The notes beneath the pieces were generated by a model. The model made no database searches. It was not told where the DNA came from and saw nothing but the letters and a program-made list of their open reading frames with translations. A stretch of 49,924 nucleotides of DNA. It comes from Nitrospira sp. (GTDB taxonomy: Bacteria; Nitrospirota; Nitrospiria; Nitrospirales; Nitrospiraceae). The translations under genes were made by a program, and so were the position numbers. The stretch is taken from positions 1-49,924 of the forward strand of contig JAOUHD010000007.1 in NCBI GenBank assembly GCA_029865345.1, in the 5' to 3' direction. This document shows, piece after piece, positions 32,996 through 42,002 of this stretch. Position 1 is the first letter of the stretch. Every line of letters begins with the position of its first letter.

Positions 32996-33205
32996 ATGCG
33001 ATCCCTGTGTCTGTGGCTGATTCAAGGGTACCGCATGGTGATTTCCCCTTTGTACGGTCGCACATGCCGATTCGACCCCAGTTGTTCTCAATACGCCTCG
33101 GATGCGATCACGAAATATGGAGCATTGCGGGGGTTTGGCTTAACCATCCTCCGGCTTTTGAAATGTCACCCCTTCCATCCCGGCGGAGAAGACCCGGTCA
33201 AGTAG
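32996..33205 (+). CDS. yidD: YidD membrane protein insertion efficiency factor
   Basis: This is a small peripheral inner-membrane protein that assists YidC-dependent membrane protein insertion. The 69-aa product has the whole family signature: LIQGYRMVISPLYG (residues 8-21), CRFDPSCSQYASDAI (24-38) with its paired cysteines, and a C-terminal LLKCHPFHPGGEDPV. It starts one base after the rnpA stop, so the two are translated together. Its position between rnpA and yidC is the normal one. Confidence 0.96.
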   Translation: MRSLCLWLIQGYRMVISPLYGRTCRFDPSCSQYASDAITKYGALRGFGLTILRLLKCHPFHPGGEDPVK

Positions 33206-33243
33206 AGACGATCACCTCTTTTTAAAGAAAGCATAGCCTCTTC

Positions 33244-34935
33244 ATGGAAAAGCGCGTCATCGTGTTCTTGTTTCTCTCTCTTGGGATTATCTTCGGGTAC
33301 GAGTACGTGCTCAAGGAGCTGGGCCTGCTGCCTGAGCCGACCATCTCAGAACCGGCCGAGCCTTCCGTGAACGAGACGCCTCTACCGAGCACAAGCTCTG
33401 GTTCTCCAACCTCAAGCGCTCCCGCGACCAAAGAACCTGCGTCGCTCACACCCTCAGGCAAGGAGGCTGGGGTTCAAGAGCCACGTAGAGAAGCCGCCGC
33501 AACGGAATTCATCGAGGTGGAGACAGATCTCTATCGGGCTAAATTCACGACCCGTGGGGCTGCACTCACGAGCTGGGAACTCAAACGCTATCGCAGCAGC
33601 TCCGATGAAAAGTCCCTCGTGCAACTCGTACGACAACGCGGCAAGTTTGCCGAGCCCTTGACGATCACAGTGGATGACACTTCTCATTCAAAAGAATTAA
33701 GCGAGGGGATCTACAGGGTCGAAAAGGACTTTACGGCATTGGACCAGGGCCACCCCACAGGCCATATAACCTTCTCGTACAGTAATCCAGCAACCGGCGT
33801 ACGACTGGAAAAGCAACTGACATTTCACACCGAGAGCTATGTCGTCGACATCGCGTTGAAATCCAGCGGGCTCGCAGAAGCAGTGAAACTTGGATTGGGG
33901 ACGAATTTTGGGGTTGTGGATTGGGGAGAAGGGTTTATCGGTTCTGTCGGAGCCGCCTCGCTTATTGACGACAAGATTGAACACGACATGCCGGAAACCG
34001 AGACTGAGCTCAAGGGTCCTGTGAAATGGGTCGCGCTACAAGATAAGTACTTCATTTCTGCACTTATTCCAAAGACTAGTGCGTCCGCTTGGCCTAAGAA
34101 GCAAGGAGACAAACTTGTCTCCACGGCCGTACGGTTACCGGTTGATTCCTCCGGAGCACCACTCGAACTCCAGCTCTTTGCCGGCCCCAAGGAGTTTGAC
34201 ACCCTCCAGAGTCTGCAAATTCGGCTCGAAGATACCATTGATTTTGGCTGGTTCCTTTTCGGGAGCTGGGACACGGTCAGGGCCGTGGCCAAGCCCATCT
34301 TCTCCGTGCTGCGTTATATCAACGACTATACGCACAATTATGGGGTGACGATCATCCTCCTCACCATCATCATCAAGGTGTTGTTTATCCCCTTACAATA
34401 TAAAAGTTATACATCGATGAAGAAGATGCAGGGCATCCAGCCGAAAGTGGCAGCTGTCCAAGAAAAATTCAAGGACGATCGTGACCGCTTGAACAAGGAA
34501 CTGATCAAGCTGTACCGGGATCACAAAGTCAATCCCGTGGGTGGCTGTCTCCCGATGTTATTGCAAATGCCGGTATTCGTGTCGCTATTCAATATTCTGT
34601 ACATGACGATCGATTTGCGCCAAGCGCCGTTGGGGCTGTGGATCACCGATCTGTCGCTTCAGGATCCCTACTATATCCTGCCGATCATCATGGGAATCAG
34701 CATGATGGTGATGCAAAAGATTCAACCGACGACCATGGACCCGACTCAGGCAAAGATGATGTTGATGTTGCCGGTGGCCATGACATTCCTGTTCGTCAAT
34801 TTTCCTGCCGGCCTCGTGTTGTATTGGTTGACCAATAACGTGCTCAGCATTGTGCAACAATTCGCTACGGATCACCTTTTCTTTCGAACTCCCACCACAG
34901 CACTGACGACGGACGAACAAGGTGGTAAGAAATGA
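33244..34935 (+). CDS. yidC: Membrane protein insertase YidC
   Basis: YidC inserts and folds inner-membrane proteins, alone or with SecYEG. The 563-aa product has the Gram-negative layout: an N-terminal span (residues 4-20), a Ser/Pro/Glu-rich linker (about 28-75), a large periplasmic beta domain (about 90-330) and a conserved membrane core from about 355 (NYGVTIILLTIIIKVLFIPL, then MKKMQGIQPK and NPVGGCLPMLLQMPVF). Four more spans follow. The conserved hydrophilic-groove Arg would lie in the first core span region; I cannot place it with confidence. The start at 33244 lacks a strong ribosome-binding site. It is 38 bp after yidD. Confidence 0.96.
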   Translation: MEKRVIVFLFLSLGIIFGYEYVLKELGLLPEPTISEPAEPSVNETPLPSTSSGSPTSSAPATKEPASLTPSGKEAGVQEPRREAAATEFIEVETDLYRAKFTTRGAALTSWELKRYRSSSDEKSLVQLVRQRGKFAEPLTITVDDTSHSKELSEGIYRVEKDFTALDQGHPTGHITFSYSNPATGVRLEKQLTFHTESYVVDIALKSSGLAEAVKLGLGTNFGVVDWGEGFIGSVGAASLIDDKIEHDMPETETELKGPVKWVALQDKYFISALIPKTSASAWPKKQGDKLVSTAVRLPVDSSGAPLELQLFAGPKEFDTLQSLQIRLEDTIDFGWFLFGSWDTVRAVAKPIFSVLRYINDYTHNYGVTIILLTIIIKVLFIPLQYKSYTSMKKMQGIQPKVAAVQEKFKDDRDRLNKELIKLYRDHKVNPVGGCLPMLLQMPVFVSLFNILYMTIDLRQAPLGLWITDLSLQDPYYILPIIMGISMMVMQKIQPTTMDPTQAKMMLMLPVAMTFLFVNFPAGLVLYWLTNNVLSIVQQFATDHLFFRTPTTALTTDEQGGKK

Positions 34936-34986
34936 TGCTCGGTCGGTTTCGTTCGATGTGACGGATCCTCACGAACGTGTGTGAAC

Positions 34987-36438
34987 ATGCCAGCTGTCGG
35001 AACGCCCGAGGATACGATTTGTGCAATTGCCACTCCTGCTGGTGAGGGAGGTATTGGTATTGTTCGGATAAGCGGGCCGCATGCTGTTGACATCGCGAGC
35101 CATGTGGTTCGACTGCGCTCCAAGAGATCGCTTCATAGCCTCGCTTCTCACACGCTGTACCTGGCCGATATTCTCTTTTCGCCTGCTCCTTCAATCAGTA
35201 GCCATTCAGGCTTCACGCCAAGTCAGTTGACCGAGCAGATGCTCGACGAAGGCCTGGTCGTCTACATGAAAGCCCCTCGATCGTTTACCGCGGAGGACGT
35301 GGTGGAGATCCACTGCCACGGAAATGGGCTCGTCCTGCAACGAGTCTGTCAGGCTTGCATCGTTGCCGGAGCCCGGCTCGCACAGGCAGGAGAGTTTACC
35401 AAACGAGCCTTCTTGAACGGCCGCCTGGATTTGTCTCAGGCTGAGGCTGTGCTGGACACCATCAGAGCCAAATCAGAGCTGAGCCTCAAATTGGCACAAC
35501 GCCAGCTCCGCGGCGAACTCGCGCAACAGGTCCATCGTTTGCGTACTGAACTCGTCAGGCTGTTGGCTCACCTAGAAGCAGGGATCGACTTCGCAGACGA
35601 AGATATTACGTTCGTCCGGCGCGAGGAGATGATCGGCTCTCTCCAGGAGACACTGGATCACGTTCGGAGGATGTTGGAGACTGCCGAGACGGGACGGGTC
35701 CTGCGCGAAGGAGTCCGCGTGGTGATCGCTGGGGAGCCCAATGTTGGTAAGTCGAGTTTGCTGAATCGTTTACTCCGGGAGAATCGAGCGATTGTGACCG
35801 ATATCCCCGGCACGACTCGCGATATTATCGAAGAGTCGATTGTCTGGCTCGGTCTGCGAATCACGTTGATCGACACCGCTGGGCTGCGTGATACCACCGA
35901 CCTTGTTGAACAGGAAGGCATCCGTCGTTCCATCGAAGCTCAAGGCCAGGCGGATATCGTCTTGTATGTCTTGGACGCTGCTCAACTGACACAGATGGAT
36001 CTGAGAAATTTCCGTTCCCCCACCCTTCATGCTGAACATTTCCTTGTCGTGAATAAAATCGATCTTTGCGACGCGGCATTAGTAGAACGGCTGACCCACG
36101 CACTGCGCGCTAATACACCGTGCAAGGTTGTTCCCATTTCTTCTCAAACGGGCGAGGGACTTGAAGCCTTGAAGTCCGTGATTCAATCACAATTTGTGAA
36201 GCCGTCCTTTGAACCTCGCGATGGTGTCGTTGTCACTCACGTTCGGCATCGTGCGGCGCTCGAGCGTGCGGAGGCCTCACTCAATGACGCACTGGCCTCG
36301 GTCCAACAAGGCATAGAGCCAGAATGTGTTGCGGTCGATCTCCGTGGTGCCGCTGATGCGCTGGGCGAGATTGTTGGAACCATTACGTCTGACGAAGTGT
36401 TGGATGAGATTTTTTCCGAGTTTTGTATTGGTAAGTAG
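34987..36438 (+). CDS. mnmE: tRNA modification GTPase MnmE
   Basis: With MnmG, this enzyme installs the carboxymethylaminomethyl group on the wobble uridine (U34) of certain tRNAs. The 483-aa product shows the N-terminal formyl-tetrahydrofolate-binding region ([20 protein letters not shown]), the GTPase motifs GEPNVGKSS near residue 248, [16 protein letters not shown] and NKID, and the invariant C-terminal FCIGK with the catalytic Cys. A GTG at 34981 is two codons upstream of the ATG I use; neither has a good Shine-Dalgarno sequence. An insertion in the N-terminal domain (near residues 60-80) makes it slightly longer than usual. mnmG follows after 8 bp. Confidence 0.95.
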   Translation: MPAVGTPEDTICAIATPAGEGGIGIVRISGPHAVDIASHVVRLRSKRSLHSLASHTLYLADILFSPAPSISSHSGFTPSQLTEQMLDEGLVVYMKAPRSFTAEDVVEIHCHGNGLVLQRVCQACIVAGARLAQAGEFTKRAFLNGRLDLSQAEAVLDTIRAKSELSLKLAQRQLRGELAQQVHRLRTELVRLLAHLEAGIDFADEDITFVRREEMIGSLQETLDHVRRMLETAETGRVLREGVRVVIAGEPNVGKSSLLNRLLRENRAIVTDIPGTTRDIIEESIVWLGLRITLIDTAGLRDTTDLVEQEGIRRSIEAQGQADIVLYVLDAAQLTQMDLRNFRSPTLHAEHFLVVNKIDLCDAALVERLTHALRANTPCKVVPISSQTGEGLEALKSVIQSQFVKPSFEPRDGVVVTHVRHRAALERAEASLNDALASVQQGIEPECVAVDLRGAADALGEIVGTITSDEVLDEIFSEFCIGK

Positions 36439-36446
36439 AGGGACCG

Positions 36447-38381
36447 ATGGCCATCGCATTTGACGTTATCGTAGTGGGAGGCGGTCATGCCGGGTGCGAA
36501 GCCGCGCTGGCTGCGGCACGAATGGGTGCGAACACCTTGCTCCTGACAATGGAGCTGAGCCGAATCGCACAGATGTCGTGCAATCCTGCCGTCGGTGGGA
36601 TCGCTAAGGGACACCTCGTGAAAGAAATCGATGCACTCGGTGGTGAGATGGGGCGAAACACGGATCGCGCCGGGATTCAATTTCGATTCATCAACACAAG
36701 CAAAGGACCCGCAGTACGGGCATTACGCGCCCAATGCGACAAATCGCTGTATCGTATGGCGATGCAGGAAACGATGGCCTCACAAGAGCATCTGACGCTT
36801 GCCGAAGGAGTCGTGGACCGACTGCTCGTGGCCGGGGGTACGGTCACCGGGATTGTAACGGGCTCAGGCGAGAGGATCGATGCCAAGGCAGTCATACTAA
36901 CATCGGGTACTTTCCTTAAGGGTCTTATCCATATCGGTCTCAACCATTTCCCCGCCGGTCGCGCCGGCGAAGCTTCAGCCGAACACCTTTCGGATTGCAT
37001 GCGGGATCTTGGATTTGAGGTCGGCCGGCTCAAGACGGGGACCCCACCCCGATTGGACAAGGCGACGATTGATTTTTCCGTGATGATTCCTCAGCCCGGT
37101 GATTCCCCTCCCCCTCCTTTCTCCTATCGGACTCAACACATCACGACCAGACAAGTTCTCTGCCATTTAACTTATACTAACCGAGAAACACACGACATCA
37201 TTCAAAAGAATCTCGATCGCTCACCGCTATATAGCGGTATCATCGAATCTACTGGCCCTCGGTACTGTCCATCCATCGAGGATAAGATCGTACGTTTTGC
37301 GGAAAAGGAACGTCACCAGATTTTCATTGAACCCGAAGGGCTGGACGCGATCGAATTTTATCCAAACGGTATTTCAACCAGCCTGCCGGTTGATGTCCAG
37401 GCCGCCATGCTGAAAACAATCCATGGATTAGAGCAGGCCAAAATACTCAAACCTGGCTATGCAATTGAGTACGATTATTTTCCCCCTCGCCAACTCTACC
37501 GAACGCTCGAGACAAAGCAAGTTGCTGGCCTCTATCATGCCGGACAAATCAATGGGACTTCCGGGTATGAAGAAGCAGCAGCGCAGGGCTTGGTTGCCGG
37601 GATCAATGCCGTTCTGAAGCTGAGAGAGAGGCCTCCTCTCATCCTGGACCGGTCCCAAGCTTATATTGGCGTACTCATTGATGATCTCATTACAAAAGAT
37701 GCCTACGAACCATATCGAATGTTTACCTCGCGAGCTGAGTATCGATTGCTTCTTCGTCACAGCAATGCTGACCTTCGACTCATGCCAGTTGGATACGACG
37801 TCGGACTGATTCCAGATGAAGCGTACGAAAGGTTCTTGCGGAAGCGACGTTTGATTGAAATGGAGATCGAGCATCTGAATACAGCCAGGCCATCATTCAC
37901 TGAAGAAATCCGTTTGCAGACCAAAGGCACGTATCTCGAAAATGCATCGGCTGCCATGACCATGGCACAGCTTCTTCGCCGGCAGGAAGCGAGTTATCAA
38001 GAACTCCTAGAAGCTTTTGGGATGCCGGTTATTCCAGAGATCGAAGTTGGCGAAGAAGTCGAGCTCCAGATCAAGTACGAAGGCTATGTACGTCGGCAGA
38101 TCCAGCAAGTGGAGAAATTCAAGAAGCTTGAGCAGAAGTTGATTCCTTACACGTTTGATTACAATTCCATTTCAGGATTTTCCATGGAGGTTCGAGAGAA
38201 GTTCAATAGAGTAAGACCGGAGACAGTGGGACAGGCATCGAGAATATCTGGAGTGACTCCAGCTGCTATATCCTTACTTCTGGTTGCGATAGAAAAAAGT
38301 AGGCGTCAATTCCCTCCTATACATCCCTCCTATACAGCAAGTACTTTCCTGAAATTCCATCGAACCAACCTTTCCTATTGA
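36447..38381 (+). CDS. mnmG: tRNA uridine 5-carboxymethylaminomethyl modification enzyme MnmG
   Basis: This is the FAD-dependent partner of MnmE in wobble-uridine modification. The 644-aa product starts with the dinucleotide-binding motif [19 protein letters not shown] (residues 8-26), followed by [20 protein letters not shown] and the GTPPRLD block near residue 199. A second FAD-related motif [19 protein letters not shown] and the C-terminal helical domain (YEGYVRRQ) complete the family pattern. The last 15-20 residues extend beyond the usual end. AGAGGG precedes the ATG. The parS site and rsmG lie 23 bp downstream. Confidence 0.96.
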   Translation: MAIAFDVIVVGGGHAGCEAALAAARMGANTLLLTMELSRIAQMSCNPAVGGIAKGHLVKEIDALGGEMGRNTDRAGIQFRFINTSKGPAVRALRAQCDKSLYRMAMQETMASQEHLTLAEGVVDRLLVAGGTVTGIVTGSGERIDAKAVILTSGTFLKGLIHIGLNHFPAGRAGEASAEHLSDCMRDLGFEVGRLKTGTPPRLDKATIDFSVMIPQPGDSPPPPFSYRTQHITTRQVLCHLTYTNRETHDIIQKNLDRSPLYSGIIESTGPRYCPSIEDKIVRFAEKERHQIFIEPEGLDAIEFYPNGISTSLPVDVQAAMLKTIHGLEQAKILKPGYAIEYDYFPPRQLYRTLETKQVAGLYHAGQINGTSGYEEAAAQGLVAGINAVLKLRERPPLILDRSQAYIGVLIDDLITKDAYEPYRMFTSRAEYRLLLRHSNADLRLMPVGYDVGLIPDEAYERFLRKRRLIEMEIEHLNTARPSFTEEIRLQTKGTYLENASAAMTMAQLLRRQEASYQELLEAFGMPVIPEIEVGEEVELQIKYEGYVRRQIQQVEKFKKLEQKLIPYTFDYNSISGFSMEVREKFNRVRPETVGQASRISGVTPAAISLLLVAIEKSRRQFPPIHPSYTASTFLKFHRTNLSY

Positions 38382-38403
38382 CCTCGCTCAAGCATCAGCG
38401 TAA

Positions 38404-39063
38404 TTGTTCCACGTGGAACAATCGAGTTCGCCTTCATTGCTGCTGCAAGAAAGTTCTGCTGAAATTGGCGTTCCACTCAGTACTGAACAGGTACAACAGT
38501 TTATGGTGTACCTTGAGCAGCTTCAGCTCTGGAATCAATCCTTCAATCTCACAAGCATCACGCGAAATGATGAGATTATCATCAAACACTTTGTGGACTC
38601 TCTAGCCGCGCTCCAAGCTGACAATGTCAAGGTCGGGGCCCGATTCCTTGACGTCGGTACAGGAGCTGGATTTCCTGGAATTCCTTTAAAACTCGCTAGA
38701 TTAGATATAAATATGACTCTCGTTGAGCCGGTCGCAAAGAAGGTCTCCTTTCTTCGGTTCATCATCGGCCGTCTTCGACTTGAAAATATTGACATATTCG
38801 ACGGTACCCTAGAGAGATTCTTGAACGAACGCATGCCTTACGGATCATTTGATTACTTGGCGACTCGTGCCTTGAAGCATGATTTAATTTTGAAAGATGG
38901 CCAAAAACTCCTTCGACAAGGAGGGAAGGCCATTCTGTTTTCATCACAACCAATTCCCCTATCCGATCTTTCTTTAAACTGGTCATTATCGCGTGAACAC
39001 ACATTTCAACTGCAGAAGGGATATGGGCAGAGAGTTATTTCTATTGTTATGCCTTCAGTCTAA
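38404..39063 (+). CDS. rsmG: 16S rRNA (guanine-527-N7) methyltransferase RsmG
   Basis: The enzyme methylates G527 of 16S rRNA using SAM. The 219-aa product has the RsmG blocks WNQSFNLTSI near residues 44-53, KHFVDSL near 61-67, and the SAM loop FLDVGTGAGFPGIPLKLA near 81-98. The start is uncertain: the TTG at 38404 places a parS site inside codons 1-6, giving the N-terminus MFHVEQ; a TTG at 38437 would exclude it and align about as well with known RsmG N-termini. Neither has a ribosome-binding site. The gene sits between mnmG and parA in the conserved order. Confidence 0.92.
   Translation: MFHVEQSSSPSLLLQESSAEIGVPLSTEQVQQFMVYLEQLQLWNQSFNLTSITRNDEIIIKHFVDSLAALQADNVKVGARFLDVGTGAGFPGIPLKLARLDINMTLVEPVAKKVSFLRFIIGRLRLENIDIFDGTLERFLNERMPYGSFDYLATRALKHDLILKDGQKLLRQGGKAILFSSQPIPLSDLSLNWSLSREHTFQLQKGYGQRVISIVMPSV
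38405..38420. other. parS centromere site 1
   Basis: TGTTCCACGTGGAACA is a perfect 16-bp palindrome and fits the parS consensus (TGTTNCACGTGNAACA), the site on which ParB nucleates. It overlaps the presumed first codons of rsmG. Confidence 0.95.
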
Positions 39064-39080
39064 ATGAAACACACCCTTGG

Positions 39081-39096
39081 TGTTCCACGTGGAACA
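39081..39096. other. parS centromere site 2
   Basis: An identical copy of the 16-bp palindrome TGTTCCACGTGGAACA lies between rsmG and parA, 23 bp before the parA start codon and 676 bp from the first site. It may also let ParB influence parAB transcription. Confidence 0.95.
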
Positions 39097-39118
39097 ATTC
39101 TGTTGTAGGAGCTCCTCA

Positions 39119-39895
39119 ATGGGAAAGGTCGTTGCAGTTGCGAATCAAAAAGGCGGAGTTGGTAAGACTACTACGGCGATAAATCTCTCATCCGCCATTG
39201 CCTTAGAAGGAAAATCAGTTCTGCTCATCGATATGGATCCCCAGGGAAATGCTACGAGTGGTCTCGGCATTGACCACGGATCGTTAAAGAACACGACGTA
39301 CAGTTGTCTTGCTAAAATCAGCACGATTCAAGAATCTTCAATGGCAACATCAGTTCCAGGACTCTCCCTTCTTCCGGCCAATTCAGATCTTGCAGGAGCT
39401 GAGATTGAGCTAGTCAATATTGAAGGCCGCGAAAGTCATCTCAAGTCCATCATTAACGAAATCAGAGCGACCTATGACTTTATTTTTCTAGATTGCCCTC
39501 CAGCCCTTGGGATTCTTACCATTAATGCACTTACCGCTGCGGATTCAGTTCTCATACCAGTCCAATGCGAATATTATGCGATGGAAGGTCTGACCAGGCT
39601 CATAAGGAGCATCGATCTTGTTCGTCAATCGTTTAACTCGAGCCTAGACCTAGAGGGTATTGTTCTGACGATGTTTGACTCGCGTAATAGCTTAGCCAGA
39701 CAGGTAGCCGAACAAGTACGCGCTCACTTCATTGATAAGGTGTATCACGCTGTCATCCCCCGCAACGTCTCCCTCGCAGAAGCTCCGAGTTACGGCCGAC
39801 CGGGAATCCTGTACAACGTGGCATCAGCCGGCTCACAGTCTTACGTACATTTAGCTAAGGAGTTTATTGCCCATGGAGAAAAAAGCCCTCGGTAA
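39119..39895 (+). CDS. parA: Chromosome partitioning ATPase ParA (Soj)
   Basis: This DNA-binding ATPase forms gradients that move ParB-parS complexes to segregate the chromosome. The 258-aa product has the deviant Walker A NQKGGVGKTTT (residues 9-19), DMDPQGNATSGLG (the A' region), the Walker B FLDCPPALG and the C-terminal VSLAEAPSYGRP. There is no N-terminal HTH, so it is the chromosomal (Soj) type. I use the ATG at 39119, with AGGAG 7 nt upstream; the frame upstream to 39077 runs through a parS site. Its end overlaps parB by 23 bp. Confidence 0.96.
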   Translation: MGKVVAVANQKGGVGKTTTAINLSSAIALEGKSVLLIDMDPQGNATSGLGIDHGSLKNTTYSCLAKISTIQESSMATSVPGLSLLPANSDLAGAEIELVNIEGRESHLKSIINEIRATYDFIFLDCPPALGILTINALTAADSVLIPVQCEYYAMEGLTRLIRSIDLVRQSFNSSLDLEGIVLTMFDSRNSLARQVAEQVRAHFIDKVYHAVIPRNVSLAEAPSYGRPGILYNVASAGSQSYVHLAKEFIAHGEKSPR

Positions 39896-40721
39896 AGGCC
39901 TTGGCGCCCTCCTCCCATCCTCCAAGTTGAGTCCGCCTACGGAGCCGACCGATGTCCAGAGGATACGGATCGACACGATTGTCCCCAATCGCTATCAGCC
40001 ACGGCACACCTTCCCACCAGACGAACTCGCTGAACTGGCTGCGTCCATTAAGGAGAGCGGAGTGCTTCAGCCGATCATGGTCCGCCGTAAAGGGGACGGG
40101 ATCTATGAACTGATCTCCGGAGAGCGCCGATGGCGTGCATCAAAAGAAGCCGGTCTAGAGACCATTCCGGTCGTCATTCGCAACTGCAGTGATCAAGAGT
40201 CACTCTTGCTGGCATTGGTTGAGAATCTCCAACGCGAAGACTTGAATCCCATGGAGACGGCACGAGCCTATTCGCGTATGATGAATGAATTCGGTCTGAC
40301 GCAAGACGCTATTGCCACGAAGGTCGGTCGTGATCGTTCTTCCGTGGCGAACTTCGTTCGGCTAATCCATCTTCATCCTGAGCTCCAGGAGCTCGTCCAA
40401 GCAGGCACCCTCACAACGGGTCACGCGAAAGCCCTCCTCGGCCTTTCATCCCCCGAAGACCAGTTGAGGATTGGCAAAATGGTGGCGTCTGGAGCTCTGT
40501 CTGTCAGGGAAACAGAAAAACTCGTGGAATCCTCCCTTACAGGAAAAAAGCGGCAGCAGAAAACACCTCACAGCTCCCCATGGGCGGACCTCGAAGCCAG
40601 GTTACAGAAACGGTTGGGCACAAAGGTGACAATTCACCCTCAAAACCAGGGAGGGAAGATCGTCATTCATTATTTTTCCCCTGCCGAACTTGATGGTGTT
40701 GTGGAGACCCTGCTCAGTTAA
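39873..40721 (+). CDS. parB: Chromosome partitioning protein ParB (Spo0J)
   Basis: ParB is a CTP-dependent DNA clamp that loads at parS and spreads along DNA. The 282-aa product has the N-terminal KALGKGLGALLPSSK motif that stimulates ParA, the CTPase boxes (PNRYQPR, GERRWRA near residues 86-92, ENLQREDLNPMETA near 115-128), a helix-turn-helix near 140-165, and a C-terminal dimerisation domain. AAGGAG precedes the ATG at 39873 by 10 nt. A TTG two codons upstream is also in frame but too close to that site. Confidence 0.96.
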   Translation: MEKKALGKGLGALLPSSKLSPPTEPTDVQRIRIDTIVPNRYQPRHTFPPDELAELAASIKESGVLQPIMVRRKGDGIYELISGERRWRASKEAGLETIPVVIRNCSDQESLLLALVENLQREDLNPMETARAYSRMMNEFGLTQDAIATKVGRDRSSVANFVRLIHLHPELQELVQAGTLTTGHAKALLGLSSPEDQLRIGKMVASGALSVRETEKLVESSLTGKKRQQKTPHSSPWADLEARLQKRLGTKVTIHPQNQGGKIVIHYFSPAELDGVVETLLS

Positions 40722-40892
40722 CTTTCATCATGTCTTGATACCCCAGACCAGCCTCAAAAACGGTTCTCATTGCGTTTTCACCCAGATGGCCGCTAAATAT
40801 CTCGGTGGAACCGACCGATATATCCTTTAACGACGAGGATTCCGCCCTTCAGTCGGATTCCCCTAGCCCAAATCGTGAGAGGAGGCGAGCGT

Positions 40893-41387
40893 ATGTGGAA
40901 GGACAAACAAGACGGTAGGCGTTCCGACGAGGTTGATATTGAAGGCAATGGATCGAACCTTGAGCCTATGCGCCACGAACCTGGCCAAGATGTCAGTGCC
41001 TTCGTCGGCAAAGGGGTCGTGTTCAAGGGCACGATCACCTATAACGGAACCGTTCGGATTGATGGGACTCTTGAGGGAGAAATCCACACCGATGGCATCC
41101 TCCTGGTCGGCGAAGAAGCTGTCATCACAGCAAAAGTGACGGCCGGCACAATCGTCTGTAAGGGAAAAATTACAGGGGATATACACGCCCAAGACAAGAT
41201 GAAGCTGCGAGCACCTGCGGTCATCAATGGTGGAGTCACCACCCCCATGCTGTCCATGGAAGAAGGTGTCCTCTTCAACGGCACCCTAGAGATGGAACAC
41301 GCTGCTTCCACATCCCAACGTGACACCACACATCTCCATGCAGTCGGAACATCGACTGAACCAGCCATCCGGAGGGTTCCCGCATAG
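40893..41387 (+). CDS. Bactofilin (first copy)
   Basis: Bactofilins are cytoskeletal proteins that form nucleotide-independent beta-helical filaments, often at the membrane. The 164-aa product has a disordered acidic N-terminus (residues 1-30), then the DUF583 core (about 35-135) with repeating short strands, for example FVGKGVVFKGTITYNGTVRI and GEIHTDGILLVGEEAVITA. A flexible tail follows. The ATG at 40893 has AGAGGAGG about 8 nt upstream; a GTG at 40875 lies before this site and is rejected. It follows parB by 171 bp on the same strand. Confidence 0.92.
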   Translation: MWKDKQDGRRSDEVDIEGNGSNLEPMRHEPGQDVSAFVGKGVVFKGTITYNGTVRIDGTLEGEIHTDGILLVGEEAVITAKVTAGTIVCKGKITGDIHAQDKMKLRAPAVINGGVTTPMLSMEEGVLFNGTLEMEHAASTSQRDTTHLHAVGTSTEPAIRRVPA

Positions 41388-41396
41388 AGCATGTGA

Positions 41397-41402
41397 TACA
41401 AT
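41397..41402 (+). promoter_or_regulatory. Possible extended -10 promoter for the second bactofilin gene
   Basis: TACAAT is preceded by TGA (TG-N-TACAAT, 41394-41402), an extended -10 arrangement that can work without a good -35. The start near 41409 would leave about 110 nt of leader. Confidence 0.35.
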
Positions 41403-41519
41403 AGACGGCACAGAGAGGGGAGGCTCCTTCTCACCGAATAAGCCCCTCTCTACTGTCCAATCCCACGTAAGTAAGGACAGCGCCTCCTCGGTGTTTGTCA
41501 CAAGGAGCAAGAACAACTG

Positions 41520-41966
41520 ATGTGGGCTCTCGGCGACAAAAGCTCTCAGGACACTAGCGACAGCGATAATTTCACCTTCCTCGGGAAGGGAGTCGATTTC
41601 AAGGGTGTCCTCAACTTTGACGGGACCATCCGCATCGACGGCCGCGTTGAAGGGGAAGTTCACACTACCGGGACTCTCATTATCGGAGAGCAGGCGGTTA
41701 TCAAAGGCATTCTTTCTGCCGGCACGCTCATGACCAGCGGCAAGGTCAACGGAACGGTTACAGCTACTGCTAAAATTCAAATCCTTAAACCTGGGGTGCT
41801 CATCGGCGACATTCGTACACCGGGCATTTCGATCGAAGATGGCGCCCACTTCCACGGCATGTGTGATATGGGAGCTCATAAATGGGTCGATGACGGCCAA
41901 CCGTCACCCAAGAACGTTCATGATTTCGACTCCCATCGAGGCAAAACTCGCGTAGTAGACCTCTAG
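41520..41966 (+). CDS. Bactofilin (second copy)
   Basis: The 148-aa product has a shorter N-terminus (residues 1-17) and the same DUF583 beta-helix core (about 19-115), for example FLGKGVDFKGVLNFDGTIRIDG and GEVHTTGTLIIGEQAVIKG. The core is clearly paralogous to the preceding bactofilin but not a recent duplicate. The C-terminal tail is hydrophilic. AAGGAG lies 12 nt before the ATG, a slightly long spacing. Two different bactofilins can co-assemble. mnmA follows after 36 bp. Confidence 0.92.
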   Translation: MWALGDKSSQDTSDSDNFTFLGKGVDFKGVLNFDGTIRIDGRVEGEVHTTGTLIIGEQAVIKGILSAGTLMTSGKVNGTVTATAKIQILKPGVLIGDIRTPGISIEDGAHFHGMCDMGAHKWVDDGQPSPKNVHDFDSHRGKTRVVDL

Positions 41967-42002
41967 CCCTTTACCGACTCATCCCGGTACAATGCCGGTC
42001 CA

